Shown: positions 45,368 to 56,735 of the stretch, piece after piece
Layout: every line of letters begins with the position of its first letter
How positions within the stretch are numbered: the first letter of the stretch is position 1
Origin: Arsenophonus sp046530765
Lineage (GTDB): Bacteria > Pseudomonadota > Gammaproteobacteria > Enterobacterales > Enterobacteriaceae
Direction of reading: 5' to 3'
DNA length: 64,000 nucleotides
NCBI GenBank assembly: GCA_046530765.1
Contig: JBHEQS010000001.1
Span: 310,001-374,000 of the forward strand
Notes under the pieces: generated by a model
Database searches by the model: none
What the model saw: only the letters and a program-made list of their open reading frames with translations
Told to the model about the DNA's origin: nothing
Translations under genes and position numbers: made by a program

Positions 45368-47380
45368 ATGAATAAAATTTTTAAATTACATTCCGAGTTT
45401 AAACCAGCAGGCGATCAACCTATTGCAATAAAAAAATTAACAAAAGGTCTCAATGATGGTTTGGTTTATCAAACGTTGCTTGGTGTTACTGGGTCTGGAA
45501 AAACATTCACTATTGCTAATGTAATTGAAAAAGTTAACCGTCCTGTAATAATAATGGCTCATAACAAAATACTAGCAGCGCAATTATATGGCGAAATGAA
45601 GGCTTTTTTTCCTGAAAATGCTGTTGAATATTTTGTTTCTTATTATGATTATTATCAACCAGAAGCATACATTATTAGTTCTGATACTTTTATTAAAAAA
45701 GATGTCTCTATTAATAAATATATAGAACAGATGCGACTATCTGCTACTAAAGCACTCATTGAAAGACGTGATGTTATTGTTGTTTCTTCTGTGTCGGCAA
45801 TTTATGGTTTAGGTGATCCTGATAGCTATTTAAAGATGACGCTTAATTTAACTAAAGGAATGATTATTGATCAGCGTACCATTTTATGTCGCTTATCAAA
45901 TTTACAATATATTCGTAATGATCAATCATTGCAACAAGGTACATTTAGAGTTAGAGGAGAAATAATTGATATTTTTCTAGCAGAATCTGATAAGCATATA
46001 TTACGAATTGAATTATTTGATGATAAAATAGAACAATTGTTGCTATTAGATCCAGAGACTAGACAGGTTAAGTGCAATATACTAAAATTTACTATTTATC
46101 CCAAAACTCACTATGTAACTCCACGCGAGCGTATTATTGAAGCAATTCATCAGATTAAAGCTGAATTAACACAAAAACGAAGATTGCTTATAGAAAACAA
46201 TAAACTGGTTGAAGAGCAAAGGTTAACACAGCGTACACAGTTTGATTTAGAGATGATGAATGAATTTGGTTATTGTTCAGGTATTGAAAATTATTCGCGC
46301 TACCTTTCAGGGCGCTCTGCTGGCGATCCACCGCCAACGCTTTTTGACTATTTACCTTCTAATAGCTTATTAGTTATTGATGAGTCACATGTTACAGTAC
46401 CGCAGATAGTCGGAATGTATTATGGTGACCGTTCACGAAAAGAAACACTGATAGAATATGGTTTTAGGTTACCTTCTGCTTTGGACAATCGTCCATTAAG
46501 TTTTGAAGAATTTGAAGAGATTTCTCCTCAAACAATTTATGTTTCTGCTACACCAGGCAAATATGAATTAAAAAAATCAGATAATAAAATTATTGAGCAA
46601 GTTGTCCGACCAACTGGATTGCTTGATCCTGAGATTGAGATTCGCTCAGCCTCGACTCAAGTTGATGATTTATTATCAGAAATCAATTTACGTGTGGCAA
46701 TAAATGAACGAGTTTTAGTAACAACACTAACCAAAAAAATGGCAGAAAGTTTAAGCGATTATCTGCAAGAACATGAGATTAGAGTTCGTTATTTACATTC
46801 AGATATCGATACAGTCGAACGTGTAGGAATTATACGTGATTTACGTTTAGGATTATTTGATGTTTTGGTTGGTATAAATTTATTGCGAGAAGGGTTAGAC
46901 ATCCCAGAAATATCATTAGTTGCAATTTTAGATGCAGATAAAGAAGGGTTTTTACGTTCAGAGCGTTCGTTAATACAAACTATTGGTAGGGCATCGCGCA
47001 ACATTAAAGGTAAAGCTATATTATATGCTGATAAAGTTACTACTTCAATAAAAAAAACTATTAGTGAAACTGAACGCCGTCGTGAAAAACAAATCAATTT
47101 TAATTTACGAAATGGCATTGTGCCTCAAGCTTTAAATAAAAAAATTAGTAATGTTTTACAAGACAAATCGATTGTCTATACAAAATGTAAATACGATAAA
47201 CAGAAAATATCAAAAATTATCGATAATTATAAAAAACTTTCTAGAAAAGAATTAGATCTTAAAATTAAAGAATTAGAAATAAAAATGTATTGCTATGTAC
47301 AAGATCTTGAATTTGAAGAAGCTGCTAATTTGCGCAATCACATTCAATTATTGAATGAACAATTTCTTTCTATTTCTTAA
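45368..47380 (+). CDS. uvrB: excinuclease ABC subunit UvrB
   Basis: Damage-verification subunit of nucleotide excision repair. It is loaded by UvrA, opens the lesion site with its beta-hairpin and recruits UvrC. The product is 670 aa; E. coli UvrB is 673. Helicase-fold motifs are intact: Walker A at 39-46 (GVTGSGKT, Lys45), IDESH at 337-341, SATPG at 393-397 and QTIGRASRN at 537-545. The beta-hairpin YYDYYQPEAY lies at 92-101. The C-terminal UVR domain (about 627-665, DLEFEEAANLRNHIQLL) that binds UvrC is complete. The ATG at 45368 is preceded by GAGG at 5 nt. uvrA and uvrC are not in the window. The only upstream element is the long hairpin ending at the ribosome-binding site; an SOS-type LexA box was not seen. 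Confidence 0.98.
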   Translation: MNKIFKLHSEFKPAGDQPIAIKKLTKGLNDGLVYQTLLGVTGSGKTFTIANVIEKVNRPVIIMAHNKILAAQLYGEMKAFFPENAVEYFVSYYDYYQPEAYIISSDTFIKKDVSINKYIEQMRLSATKALIERRDVIVVSSVSAIYGLGDPDSYLKMTLNLTKGMIIDQRTILCRLSNLQYIRNDQSLQQGTFRVRGEIIDIFLAESDKHILRIELFDDKIEQLLLLDPETRQVKCNILKFTIYPKTHYVTPRERIIEAIHQIKAELTQKRRLLIENNKLVEEQRLTQRTQFDLEMMNEFGYCSGIENYSRYLSGRSAGDPPPTLFDYLPSNSLLVIDESHVTVPQIVGMYYGDRSRKETLIEYGFRLPSALDNRPLSFEEFEEISPQTIYVSATPGKYELKKSDNKIIEQVVRPTGLLDPEIEIRSASTQVDDLLSEINLRVAINERVLVTTLTKKMAESLSDYLQEHEIRVRYLHSDIDTVERVGIIRDLRLGLFDVLVGINLLREGLDIPEISLVAILDADKEGFLRSERSLIQTIGRASRNIKGKAILYADKVTTSIKKTISETERRREKQINFNLRNGIVPQALNKKISNVLQDKSIVYTKCKYDKQKISKIIDNYKKLSRKELDLKIKELEIKMYCYVQDLEFEEAANLRNHIQLLNEQFLSIS

Positions 47381-47766
47381 AAAAAAATAATTTTATACAA
47401 TAAGTTTAAAAACTATGATTTTTTAAAACTTAAAAATTAATAACTTATATAGAAGTTATGGAAAATAATAAACTAAAAAGTTTCAATTAATTGATTTTTA
47501 TATATTAGTTTAATAACTTTAGAGAAAAGATCTTAATTATTCATGTAATGCATATCTTTGATAACTAATTAATTTTGAGTAATCTATATCTAGATATATT
47601 AATGTAATATATAACAGTGGTCTAATAATAAAATAATTATTTTTACATTAGTTGTAAAAACTGATATAGATTCAATTAAAATATATTTATGTCAATAAGA
47701 ATCAAATTGCTATTACAAATACAATTTATTTCCTATGCTATTTTATTTAAACATCTAATATTTTTT

Positions 47767-47796
47767 AAAAAAAATAAGAGTTAACTTATTTTTTTT
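47767..47796 (+). terminator. terminator-like hairpin downstream of uvrB
   Basis: AAAAAAAATAAG (47767-47778) pairs with CTTATTTTTTTT (47785-47796) around AGTTAA, giving an A-run/stem/U-run layout readable in both directions. It lies about 390 bp after uvrB. Plausible but A/T-only terminators are hard to judge. Confidence 0.45.
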
Positions 47797-50540
47797 AAAA
47801 AAAATCTTGCTAAAATGTAAATTTTTTATTTTTATCTGAGACGAAGTTTATAAAAATACTATCACTATGTTTATAAACAAAATCGATAAAATTTATATAA
47901 TTTAATGTATTTAAATAAATTTATTTTAATTTAAAAAATTATCATACATTCAGCAATTTAAAGACTGATATATTAATTAATTTAGCAACAGTTATTTTAT
48001 AAATTAAAAAATTGCACTTTCTGTAACAAGAAATATATATACTAATCAGAATAAAAACTATTAGAATATCAGCATAAATGCAGTTAAATGTTTTTTTGTA
48101 CAAAGTATCTAACAATTATTTATATTGGCATGCTGAATAAATTACTTAGTCAAAGATTTCAATGATATTAAAATAATACGCATATAGACTATCATAAGAA
48201 TCAGTAACTTAATATAAATATGTATTTCTTAACTTGATAAAAGAAAGTTAAACAAAATACTGATACTACTAACAGTGCCTTGAGTTTTATAGAGTAGTAA
48301 ATGCAATAAATGTTTTAATGTCTAATATATAAATAAGATACTATCTAATATAATTACAAATTACTATAGTGAAAGTTATGTAAATTATGATGTTGTTCGT
48401 CTGTTCTTCTGTAATAGTTTTTATGATATGCTCAGAATCATAAATATATAAATTAAATTTAAATAAATCTTAATAGCTTTAATTGACAAATATAAATAAA
48501 ATATTTGTTAATTAACTCTAATTAGAGTATTTATAATTAATCATTTTTAATGATGTCTTATCATAAATAATTATTGAAACCAAATATAGATGTATGTTAA
48601 TAAAAACTATTTTTAAAGTACAAATAATTTTTTTCTTATCTGTCAAATAAAATAGAAATTCTGTTAATTATAAATTATTAATTATAAAATATTAATTTTA
48701 TAATTCTAGTTTTAGTAAACATAATTTATAATATAACATATGTTATTAAGTATTTAAAATATATTAAATATAGATCACTAATACATGCCTGAAATACGTA
48801 AATAATATGTTGAGTTTTCATTCAAAAAACGTGAAGTGGAAATATAATATTATGTATATAACCATTTAACATATTTTTCTAATTTTTGATATCGCAAAAA
48901 CTTATAATTATACTATATATAAGTTTTTATATTATAGTTAAACTCAGTTATGATAAATAAATAACAATATTGCAATTATATCATGGTTATATGCATATTA
49001 AGAATATGTTATCTGATATATGTAAATCTGAAAAAATTTTATTTTTTTATAAAATTTCAAACCTAGATGTAACATTTGATTATAAGAATTAAAAATAAGT
49101 AGTTACTTAAAATTTTATATATCATTATCAATATGTAAATTTGAATAAAAGAAATAGATATGTGAATAATTAATCTATACAATGAACTAAGTTGTGTAAA
49201 TATTATCAAGTATTCTGATGACAACATAGATATAATTTAAGAATTAAAAATTATTATATTGTCATTATTTTATTAGTATAAACATATATAAGAAATAATA
49301 AATTGGTAAATTGATTCTTAAATTGGTTAACAAGTTACATTTCAGTATAATAAGGTATGATAATAAATCACAAGAATAGTTAATGTCAATTAAACATTAA
49401 ATGATCGTCACAAAAAGCTTATAATAAAATAGATTAAAATCGCTAAAATAAACTGAATGATTAAATTTTATGTGCGTAAGAAAAATTAAATAATTAAAAT
49501 TATTATTAGATTTGACTCACTAAAACTAGAGTAAGTTTTATAACTAATTTATCTATAGTGAATTTAAATGAGTAACTTTAAAAATAGATGTTTTTTAATA
49601 TTATAATAGTTGTTCTTATTAAATGTGTATAAAACAGAAATATAAATGATCTAAAATGTTAATTAATTATATTATTTAAATATTGTTTATTAATTAATTA
49701 TAGTAATTGCGCAACAAATTCATTTGTCTTTAAAAAAACTAGAATTGACATCACCGTTAAATAATTAATGATAATTTAAGTATTACCAATATAATAAAGA
49801 TTATACGGAACTTGATATTTAACTAAGGAATTGCACAACAGTAATTAATCTACCATTATATTCTATAATATAGTTACTACATCTTATTTTATAACTATAA
49901 TTAGTAATTTTTAACAGTTCAATTTTCTAAAAAAAATTAAAATAGATTCTTCAAAATATCTTTTAAGGTTATTATGATAACCAGAATAACTATGCTTTAT
50001 TAATATAAATAAAAATTTCGCAATGATGTGTGTTTTTTTTGAAAAAACATAATGTTATTACCTCAGAGAAGAAATTCAAGACAGTAATCTTTGCTAAGTT
50101 ACTTCCTAAGATAACAAAAAAAATATATTTCAATATTTTTAATATCTTTTTGTATTTTAGTAAAATAGAGATATCAATAATTTTTTTTATTTCGTGTTTT
50201 TCTTTCATTATAATTTAATCGTTCTTACTTATTACAATTACTTAATGTCTTGTAGATTTGTATATATCTGTCTTTATTATATGTACTAAAGAGTTGTATT
50301 GATATAAGTTATGCATTTTATATTATTATACTTTATATAAGCTAAATTATATTAAATACAGTATTTATAGTTTTTTTAATGTATTTAATTTATCATTAAA
50401 TATGAATGTATAAGATCCAGTTTAGTTATATAGCTTATCATACAACAAGCAGATTCTTATAATTAATTTTGTTTTTAATGTATATAACTAATATAATTCA
50501 GAATGATAAAGTTTTTTACAACAAATAATTAATAGCATTA

Positions 50541-50584
50541 ATATTATAGTATATCTATGTTGTCAAACATATATACTATAATAT
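50541..50584. repeat. nested hairpin, 14-bp outer arms
   Basis: ATATTATAGTATAT (50541-50554) pairs with 50571-50584; inside, ATGTT (50557-50561) pairs with AACAT (50566-50570). The two nested stems make nearly the whole 44 bp self-complementary. Confidence 0.5.
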
Positions 50585-50985
50585 GTTTTTTATAAAAAAT
50601 AATAATTAAATGCTTTTAGTTAAAATAAGACAAATTTTATGATAAGAATTTGTTTTTTTATAAAAAAACAAACAAAGCTAATTATAGCTATAATTTACAT
50701 GAAAATATTTTATAAGTATTACAATTTTAATCAATTCAAGTTTAGTGTTTTATATAATTTACTTACTACATTATTTTAAATAAAAGTTATTTTAATCATC
50801 TTTATTATAAAACTGTTTTATCATAAAACTAATTCATACCATAAGCATAATACTAAATCTATTCATTTATTATATACTTAATTTTAATAAGCAATGCATA
50901 CTTAGCATATAAGCTAAATTTTAATTAAAATTAATAAAACTAGTTTTATGTATATGCATGATTGCACAGTATATATACATTAAAT

Positions 50986-51017
50986 TAATATAATTAATAT
51001 ATATATTAATTATATTA
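50986..51017. repeat. perfect 32-bp A/T palindrome
   Basis: TAATATAATTAATATA (50986-51001) is followed directly by its exact complement (51002-51017). Low complexity, so chance is a real possibility. Confidence 0.45.
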
Positions 51018-52027
51018 CACAAACAAGTTAATGTAGATTAATTATTAGAAAAAGTTACTAGTAATATTTCTTATTCATACCAGAAATAATACTAACATTG
51101 AAGTTAATAAAAGAATAAAATAGCTACTGTGTAAAATATATTTATGAGAAAATATATATTATAAGTCCTTTTAGTAACAATTAAAATTAATTGTAATTTA
51201 AATTATATTAAATGTAAGAGACAAATTTAATAAGAACTAGAATAAGCTAATCTAATAGAGATTAAATTAGTATGAATCACGATCTATTTTTTTAAAAAAT
51301 AAATTATTAAAGTAGTTAAATAAATATCATCTGTATACATTTAACTGATATATTACTGTAACAAAAAACTTTAAATATAATAATTTTAGTGATTTATTAT
51401 TTATTTTGATTAAAACTAATAATTTTTATATAAAATTAATTACTTAAAACTAAATTTATAATCATTAGCATCATTTTAAAAATTATTTAATAACTATTTT
51501 TTAAATCGTAAAAATTAGCTTAATAATGCAATTGTTGCTACTAAAATAAGTAATAAAAATAATTAATAACCATACTGACATTTCAATATTTAAAAAAAAA
51601 GACAACTGTTTTTGTATGCAGCTACTATAAAGATTAAAAAAAATATCAGGAAACCAACTTATTAAGCGGAATCAATGATGGCATGTTAATAACAAAATTA
51701 TACGAACTAAAAGGAGATTTATATAAATTTAGTCTATAATATTTCTAGGTTAATTTTAATTAACATCAAATACTATACTATATAACCATAAAATTAGTAC
51801 ATATAAGCAAAAAAACTTCTTAACGAAATGATAATTATTAATCCTATAATTAAGATGCTAAACATATCTATTAGTTCGTAAATACATAATACATAAGTAC
51901 TTAATCCTATTTAATATTGAAAATAAAGTGCAACAATTTCTAATATCTATTAATTTATAGCGGAGTAATAGACATGATTTTCTAGTTTAAAAAAATAATA
52001 CAAAAATTTAAACATGTTTATTTTATT

Positions 52028-52075
52028 CTATTATATATAATTAAATAATTTAAATTATTTAATTATATATAATAG
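52028..52075 (-). terminator. perfect 48-bp palindrome downstream of nhaB
   Basis: Positions 52028-52051 and 52052-52075 are exact reverse complements with no spacer (arms start CTATTATATATAATTAAA). It begins 62 bp past the nhaB stop, well placed as the nhaB terminator. It lacks G/C apart from the outermost pair and is followed by only a short A/T run. Confidence 0.65.
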
Positions 52076-52137
52076 TTTGTTTTAAATAAAAAAATTAAAT
52101 GCTATTATTTAATTATGAATAGGATTTTAATAAAAAG

Positions 52138-53682
52138 TTATTTTGATAAATTTATCAAACCAATAGAAGCAAACCACTCTGTTGTTGGTATCAACCATAG
52201 TTCCATTGTTAGTAAACCAACTAGTGTTATAAAAATTGCATAAGGTAAAGCCATTATGACCATTTTAGCATATGAAAGCCGAATAAGTGGTGAAATTTTT
52301 GAGGTTAACAAGAATAAAAAAGAAGCCTGGCCGTTTGGTGTTGCTATTGAAGGCAAGTTAGTGCCAGTATTAATGGCAACAGCTAAATATTCATATTGTT
52401 GTCGTGATATCAATCCATCTTTTAATGCACTCATTGCTTCATTTATATAGACTGTACCAATAAAAACATTATCAGAAATAATAGAAAGTAATCCATTAGA
52501 TAAATAAAATAAAAAAAGTTGTGATGATTCATTAAATTTTAATATAAATTGAATAAATGGGGTAAAAAGACGTTGATCGATAATTACTGCAACAATTGAA
52601 AAGAATATGGTTAATAAAGCAATAAAAGGCAAACTTTCTTTGAATGATTTACCAATTGTACGCTCATCATTAATTCCACAAAATGATGTTATTAGAATAA
52701 TTACAGATAAACCAATTAACCCTACTTCTGCAAGCTGAAAAGCTAAGGCAGTAATTAACCAAATACTTACTAATGCTTGAGCTATTAATTGTAATTTTTT
52801 CTTATGATCTTGATTTTTAATATTATTTTTATCATGAATTTGCAAAATTAGTTTAATGCTTTTAGGTAATTCGGCTCCGTAACCGAATAATTTAAAATGT
52901 TCTACGCAATAGCAAATAATTAAACCACACAAAAATACTGGTAATGTCACTGGGATCATATGTAAAAAAAAAGAACTAAAATTCCAGTTAACATATTTAG
53001 CAATAATTAAATTTTGTGGTTCCCCAACCATTGTCATTGCGCCACCTAATGTAGCTCCAATTCCTACGTGCATTAATAAACTGCGCAAAAAAGCTCTAAA
53101 TTGTTCAAGAATTTCTTTTTTTTCCATTATAAAAATATTATTTTCCAATAAAAAAGGTACTTTTTTATTGGATATATAATTATTATAAATAGAATAAAAA
53201 CTAAAAGATACACTGATCACTATAGCAATTACAGTTAGAGCGTCTAAAAATGCTGAAAGGAATGCGCTAATCAAACAAATGGATACTGAAAGTGCAGGTT
53301 TAGAATTAATTGACAGCAATAATTTTGTGAAAATAAATAACAGTAATTGTTTCATGAAATAAATACCTGAAACCATGAAAATTAATAGCAATATCACCTC
53401 AATATTATTAACTATTTCATGACTTACCTGTTTTGGTGAAGTCATACCAATAATGATTGCTTCAATAGAAAGTAATCCGCCAGGCTGTAATGGGTGGCAT
53501 TTTATAGACATAGAAAGAGTAAAAATAAATTCAATAATTAGTAGCCAGCCAGCAATAAAAGAGTTAATGAAAAGAAAACAAACTGGATTAATTATTAAAA
53601 ATAAAATGACAATCAATTTGTACCATTCTGGAGAATTACCAAGAAAACTTTTCAGTATAATTTGTTTAGTATTCGCATTCAT
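52138..53682 (-). CDS. nhaB: Na+/H+ antiporter NhaB
   Basis: Inner-membrane electrogenic Na+/H+ exchanger that expels sodium and helps set cytoplasmic pH. The product is 514 aa; E. coli NhaB is 513, and the N-terminal half aligns almost residue for residue (FLGNSPEWYKL, FIAGWLLIIEFIFTL, PLQPGGLLSIEAIIIGM, GIYFMKQLLLFIFTKLLLS). About a dozen hydrophobic membrane segments are visible. Asp147 in SAFLDALTVIAIVIS is at the position of the conserved membrane-embedded aspartate important for NhaB transport. GAMTMVGEPQNLIIA and the later SNGLLSIISDNVFIGTVY and NTGTNLPSIATPNGQASFLF blocks are also kept. The ATG at 53682 follows GGAAG about 10 nt upstream. No fadR or dsbB, its E. coli neighbours, is present. 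It is an intact single-gene unit. Confidence 0.97.
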   Translation of the reverse strand: MNANTKQIILKSFLGNSPEWYKLIVILFLIINPVCFLFINSFIAGWLLIIEFIFTLSMSIKCHPLQPGGLLSIEAIIIGMTSPKQVSHEIVNNIEVILLLIFMVSGIYFMKQLLLFIFTKLLLSINSKPALSVSICLISAFLSAFLDALTVIAIVISVSFSFYSIYNNYISNKKVPFLLENNIFIMEKKEILEQFRAFLRSLLMHVGIGATLGGAMTMVGEPQNLIIAKYVNWNFSSFFLHMIPVTLPVFLCGLIICYCVEHFKLFGYGAELPKSIKLILQIHDKNNIKNQDHKKKLQLIAQALVSIWLITALAFQLAEVGLIGLSVIILITSFCGINDERTIGKSFKESLPFIALLTIFFSIVAVIIDQRLFTPFIQFILKFNESSQLFLFYLSNGLLSIISDNVFIGTVYINEAMSALKDGLISRQQYEYLAVAINTGTNLPSIATPNGQASFLFLLTSKISPLIRLSYAKMVIMALPYAIFITLVGLLTMELWLIPTTEWFASIGLINLSK

Positions 53683-56120
53683 TATTATTCGCTTCCATTT
53701 TCTAGTAAATAAATTAAATTGATATTATGTTTTTATATGCTAGAAATTAAAATAATCATTTTAATCAACGTAAAATTATATTAAGAATTTATAATAAAAT
53801 TAGCGCTTAGATAATCATATATCTCAAAACATCTAATTTTGATACTATTTTACTTTTTAATAATTAAAATTTATTTTTTATGTATAAAATATTATTATAA
53901 AGCAAAAAAAAGTATCGTTAATCTTATAACAAAATATATTCACGAAAGTATTACAAAATTATTTTATCAATTGTGTAATTTTTTCTGTCAGCTTCTAATA
54001 TTTATAAATTAAATTATTCAACCAGGTAAACATTGCTTTAAGATTTATAAATACTTATAAAAACTGTTTGATAATTTCTTTTGAAAACAACTAAAATAAA
54101 TAGTTTTATTTAAAACTTCATAGCTTAATATTTTAAAAAAAATATTTCAGTTATATTATGATGAAAGACAAAAGTTGATTGAAGATCTATAATCTATAAT
54201 CTATAAATTTTTATTATTTTACTATAAACTATAATTTAAAAATACATAGAAAAATGATTAAAGATATCATAAACAATAGATATAATAAAATATTCTTATA
54301 AAAATTAATCATAGTTTATTATAATATTTTATAGATTAACACTTTATTATATAATTTTATTTATATATTTGTTCTAAGTGGTTTGCAATAAAAAGATTGT
54401 ATACAAAATTAGTCGTTAGTATTTTAATGCTAAATCTAGTCATCTTGCTTTAGTATTTAATATCATTCATTTCAAATATCTAAACAATAAAATTATCAGA
54501 TTATATATATCATATAGATAGCTAGGTAAATCAAGTACTAATATTAATGTGAAATAAAAGATAGATGTAACACAAAAAATAATTTATTTAAATTAATTTA
54601 GAATTTTTCTCTAATAAAAATGAAATTAAATGAGCAGATATGATAAGTGCCAGGTAAATCTAGAATTGGAGATAGAATTTTGTGTAAAGTTATAGCGACC
54701 TATTTTTTAGCATTTTTTATACGTAATTTTTTTATATATAGATAAATTAATATTATTAAATTATTTATATTATTACAAACTTGAGCTAAGTATTAATATA
54801 TAATGCCCTATAATTATTAACAATTATAGATAACTTAATTATATACTTAACTATATTCATGTTTCTTATAGAATTTAATTTACATATAGTATAAAAGAAT
54901 TCTTGCATTATTATTTATCCGACAAGATAGTAATAATATAAATTAAAACTATTGCATAAATTATTTTATAATTAGCTATAATATTCTTCTTTTATTAATG
55001 TATTTTACATAATAATTGTCTGCAGTTTAATTTATTTATAAATTTATGAATAATATTTTGTCTTAATGTACTATTTGATACTATATTATAGTAATATTTT
55101 TTGTTTTGATTAGATCAGTATAGACATTTAATTTATAGATGAACATTTATTATAAATAATAATATAATTTTATTTTTCAAACATTAATTATACACCAATT
55201 ATTTCATCATATTGTTTTGAATTTACTTAGATTATTTCTTATTATATTAATATTATAAATGATGATTTGCAATATAATTTTTATTTAGTGTGTTTTCATC
55301 TTTTAATATATTAGATTAAAACTTTTATTAATTGTATAATACTATTAATTATTTATCTTAAAGTCATAATAATTTATTATGCTAAATTATAAGAAATTAA
55401 ATTTTTCTTTCATATTTTTAATTCTTCATAAATTTATCTAACGCAAACAAAATTTCTGTATAGAAAACTATTGTATAATTTCATCTATATAGTTGGCATA
55501 TAATAATTTTATATATAAGTTTATTTATTATGCTATCTTAACTTTTAAGTGTAATTAAATAATGTTTACTGTACATAAGTCTCTATATATAAATAAATAT
55601 TAAATATAATATCAAATATATTTGTAAATACAAAATATTCTATATTTTATTACAAGTATTTTATATAAATCTAAATTACTTAACTTACTAATTTAAATTT
55701 ATATTCCATTAAACATCTATTATTAATTTAACTTTATAGTATTTTACGTTTTTTTAAAATAGTTTTAAACTATGCATGATGATTTAAATTATTTTTATTT
55801 AAATTTGTTTTATTTTACTTGTATATTTTATATACTTAGTTTGTATTAAAAATACATAAGGTTATTATAGTTTAATAATTATTTAATAATATACTTAATT
55901 CTCTTGTTTTTGTTGTTTTATTTCTGTTTTTTTAAAATATCTACGATATAATTAATTGTTTAATTTATAATAAGTTTTTATAAATTTTAGATTTATTACA
56001 ATACTTTATTTATTAAATATATATTCTTTATATTGTATATTATTGATCACTATTCTGATGATTTTTCTTTAAATAACATTTAATTACAGTTTTCTTTTAT
56101 TTTTATAACACTTTATGTTG

Positions 56121-56154
56121 TTTTACATTAATTTTATATAAAATTAATGTAAAA
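56121..56154. repeat. perfect 34-bp palindrome
   Basis: TTTTACATTAATTTTAT (56121-56137) is followed directly by its complement (56138-56154). It sits in the nhaB-sppA desert with no adjacent gene. Confidence 0.6.
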
Positions 56155-56581
56155 ATATGTTTGTAGTATCTCATAGGATGAATATATATTAAGTATGTTG
56201 CCTATTTTATATAAACAAGTGTAATTCTTTGTAATTAAATAAGACTATTTTTATCAATTTCAATTTTAGTTAGCCTTTTGCTTAAAAAAACATTTTATGT
56301 CATATTTATATTCACGATAGTTAGTAACAAAAATTTATTTTATTTAGTCAATTCAATTTTGTTAATTTAGTCATGTTTTTATTCAAATTATTATTTTACT
56401 TATGTTTTATTATAGATAAAGGAAATAAAACTTATATTATTATACAAAAAAAAGTTGAAATAAAAATTTTGAGTTAATTTTATTCTGTTTAAACTAAATT
56501 TTCGATAAAATCGAAACGGAAAATATAAGATATTAATATATTTAATTTTATTAAAAATAACTATCTTATTTGTTTGATATC

Positions 56582-56621
56582 AATTTGATTATACTTAATA
56601 GTAATTAAGTATAATCAAATT
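56582..56621 (+). terminator. relic terminator hairpin followed by T run
   Basis: AATTTGATTATACTTAAT (56582-56599) pairs with 56604-56621 around AGTA; the right arm runs into TTTT on the plus strand. This is a good intrinsic-terminator shape without any gene upstream on the plus strand for several kb, so it may be the fossil of a deleted gene. Confidence 0.45.
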
Positions 56622-56701
56622 TTTATTATCAAAGTTAATATAATTAATCAATATAGTAGTTAAAACATAAAATTTCTTATAAATATCGTATATCATTTTA
56701 T

Positions 56702-56735
56702 TACACTATACACATAAATGAATGTGTATAGTGTA
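56702..56735. terminator. 14-bp-arm hairpin with G/C pairs
   Basis: TACACTATACACAT (56702-56715) pairs with 56722-56735 around AAATGA. It lies 80 bp from the previous hairpin. The two together may mark the converging ends of two lost genes. Confidence 0.45.

Larger units (their letters stand above)
47381..52137. other. 4.8 kb desert between uvrB and nhaB (convergent)
   Basis: The flanking genes converge, so only terminators are required here. A terminator-shaped hairpin follows uvrB (47767-47796), and a 48-bp palindrome lies beyond nhaB (52028-52075). Other inverted repeats are at 50541-50584 and 50986-51017. Around 49970-50220 the composition is a little less A/T-rich and frames of about 60-72 codons exist on both strands, but neither is recognisable. 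Nothing else could be supported. Confidence 0.72.

Noticed and set aside
54620..54700. 21-codon frame MSRYDKCQVNLELEIEFCVKL as a small protein gene
   Set aside because: Preceded immediately by a stop, no ribosome-binding site, no recognisable family; the patch is only slightly richer in G/C than its surroundings.
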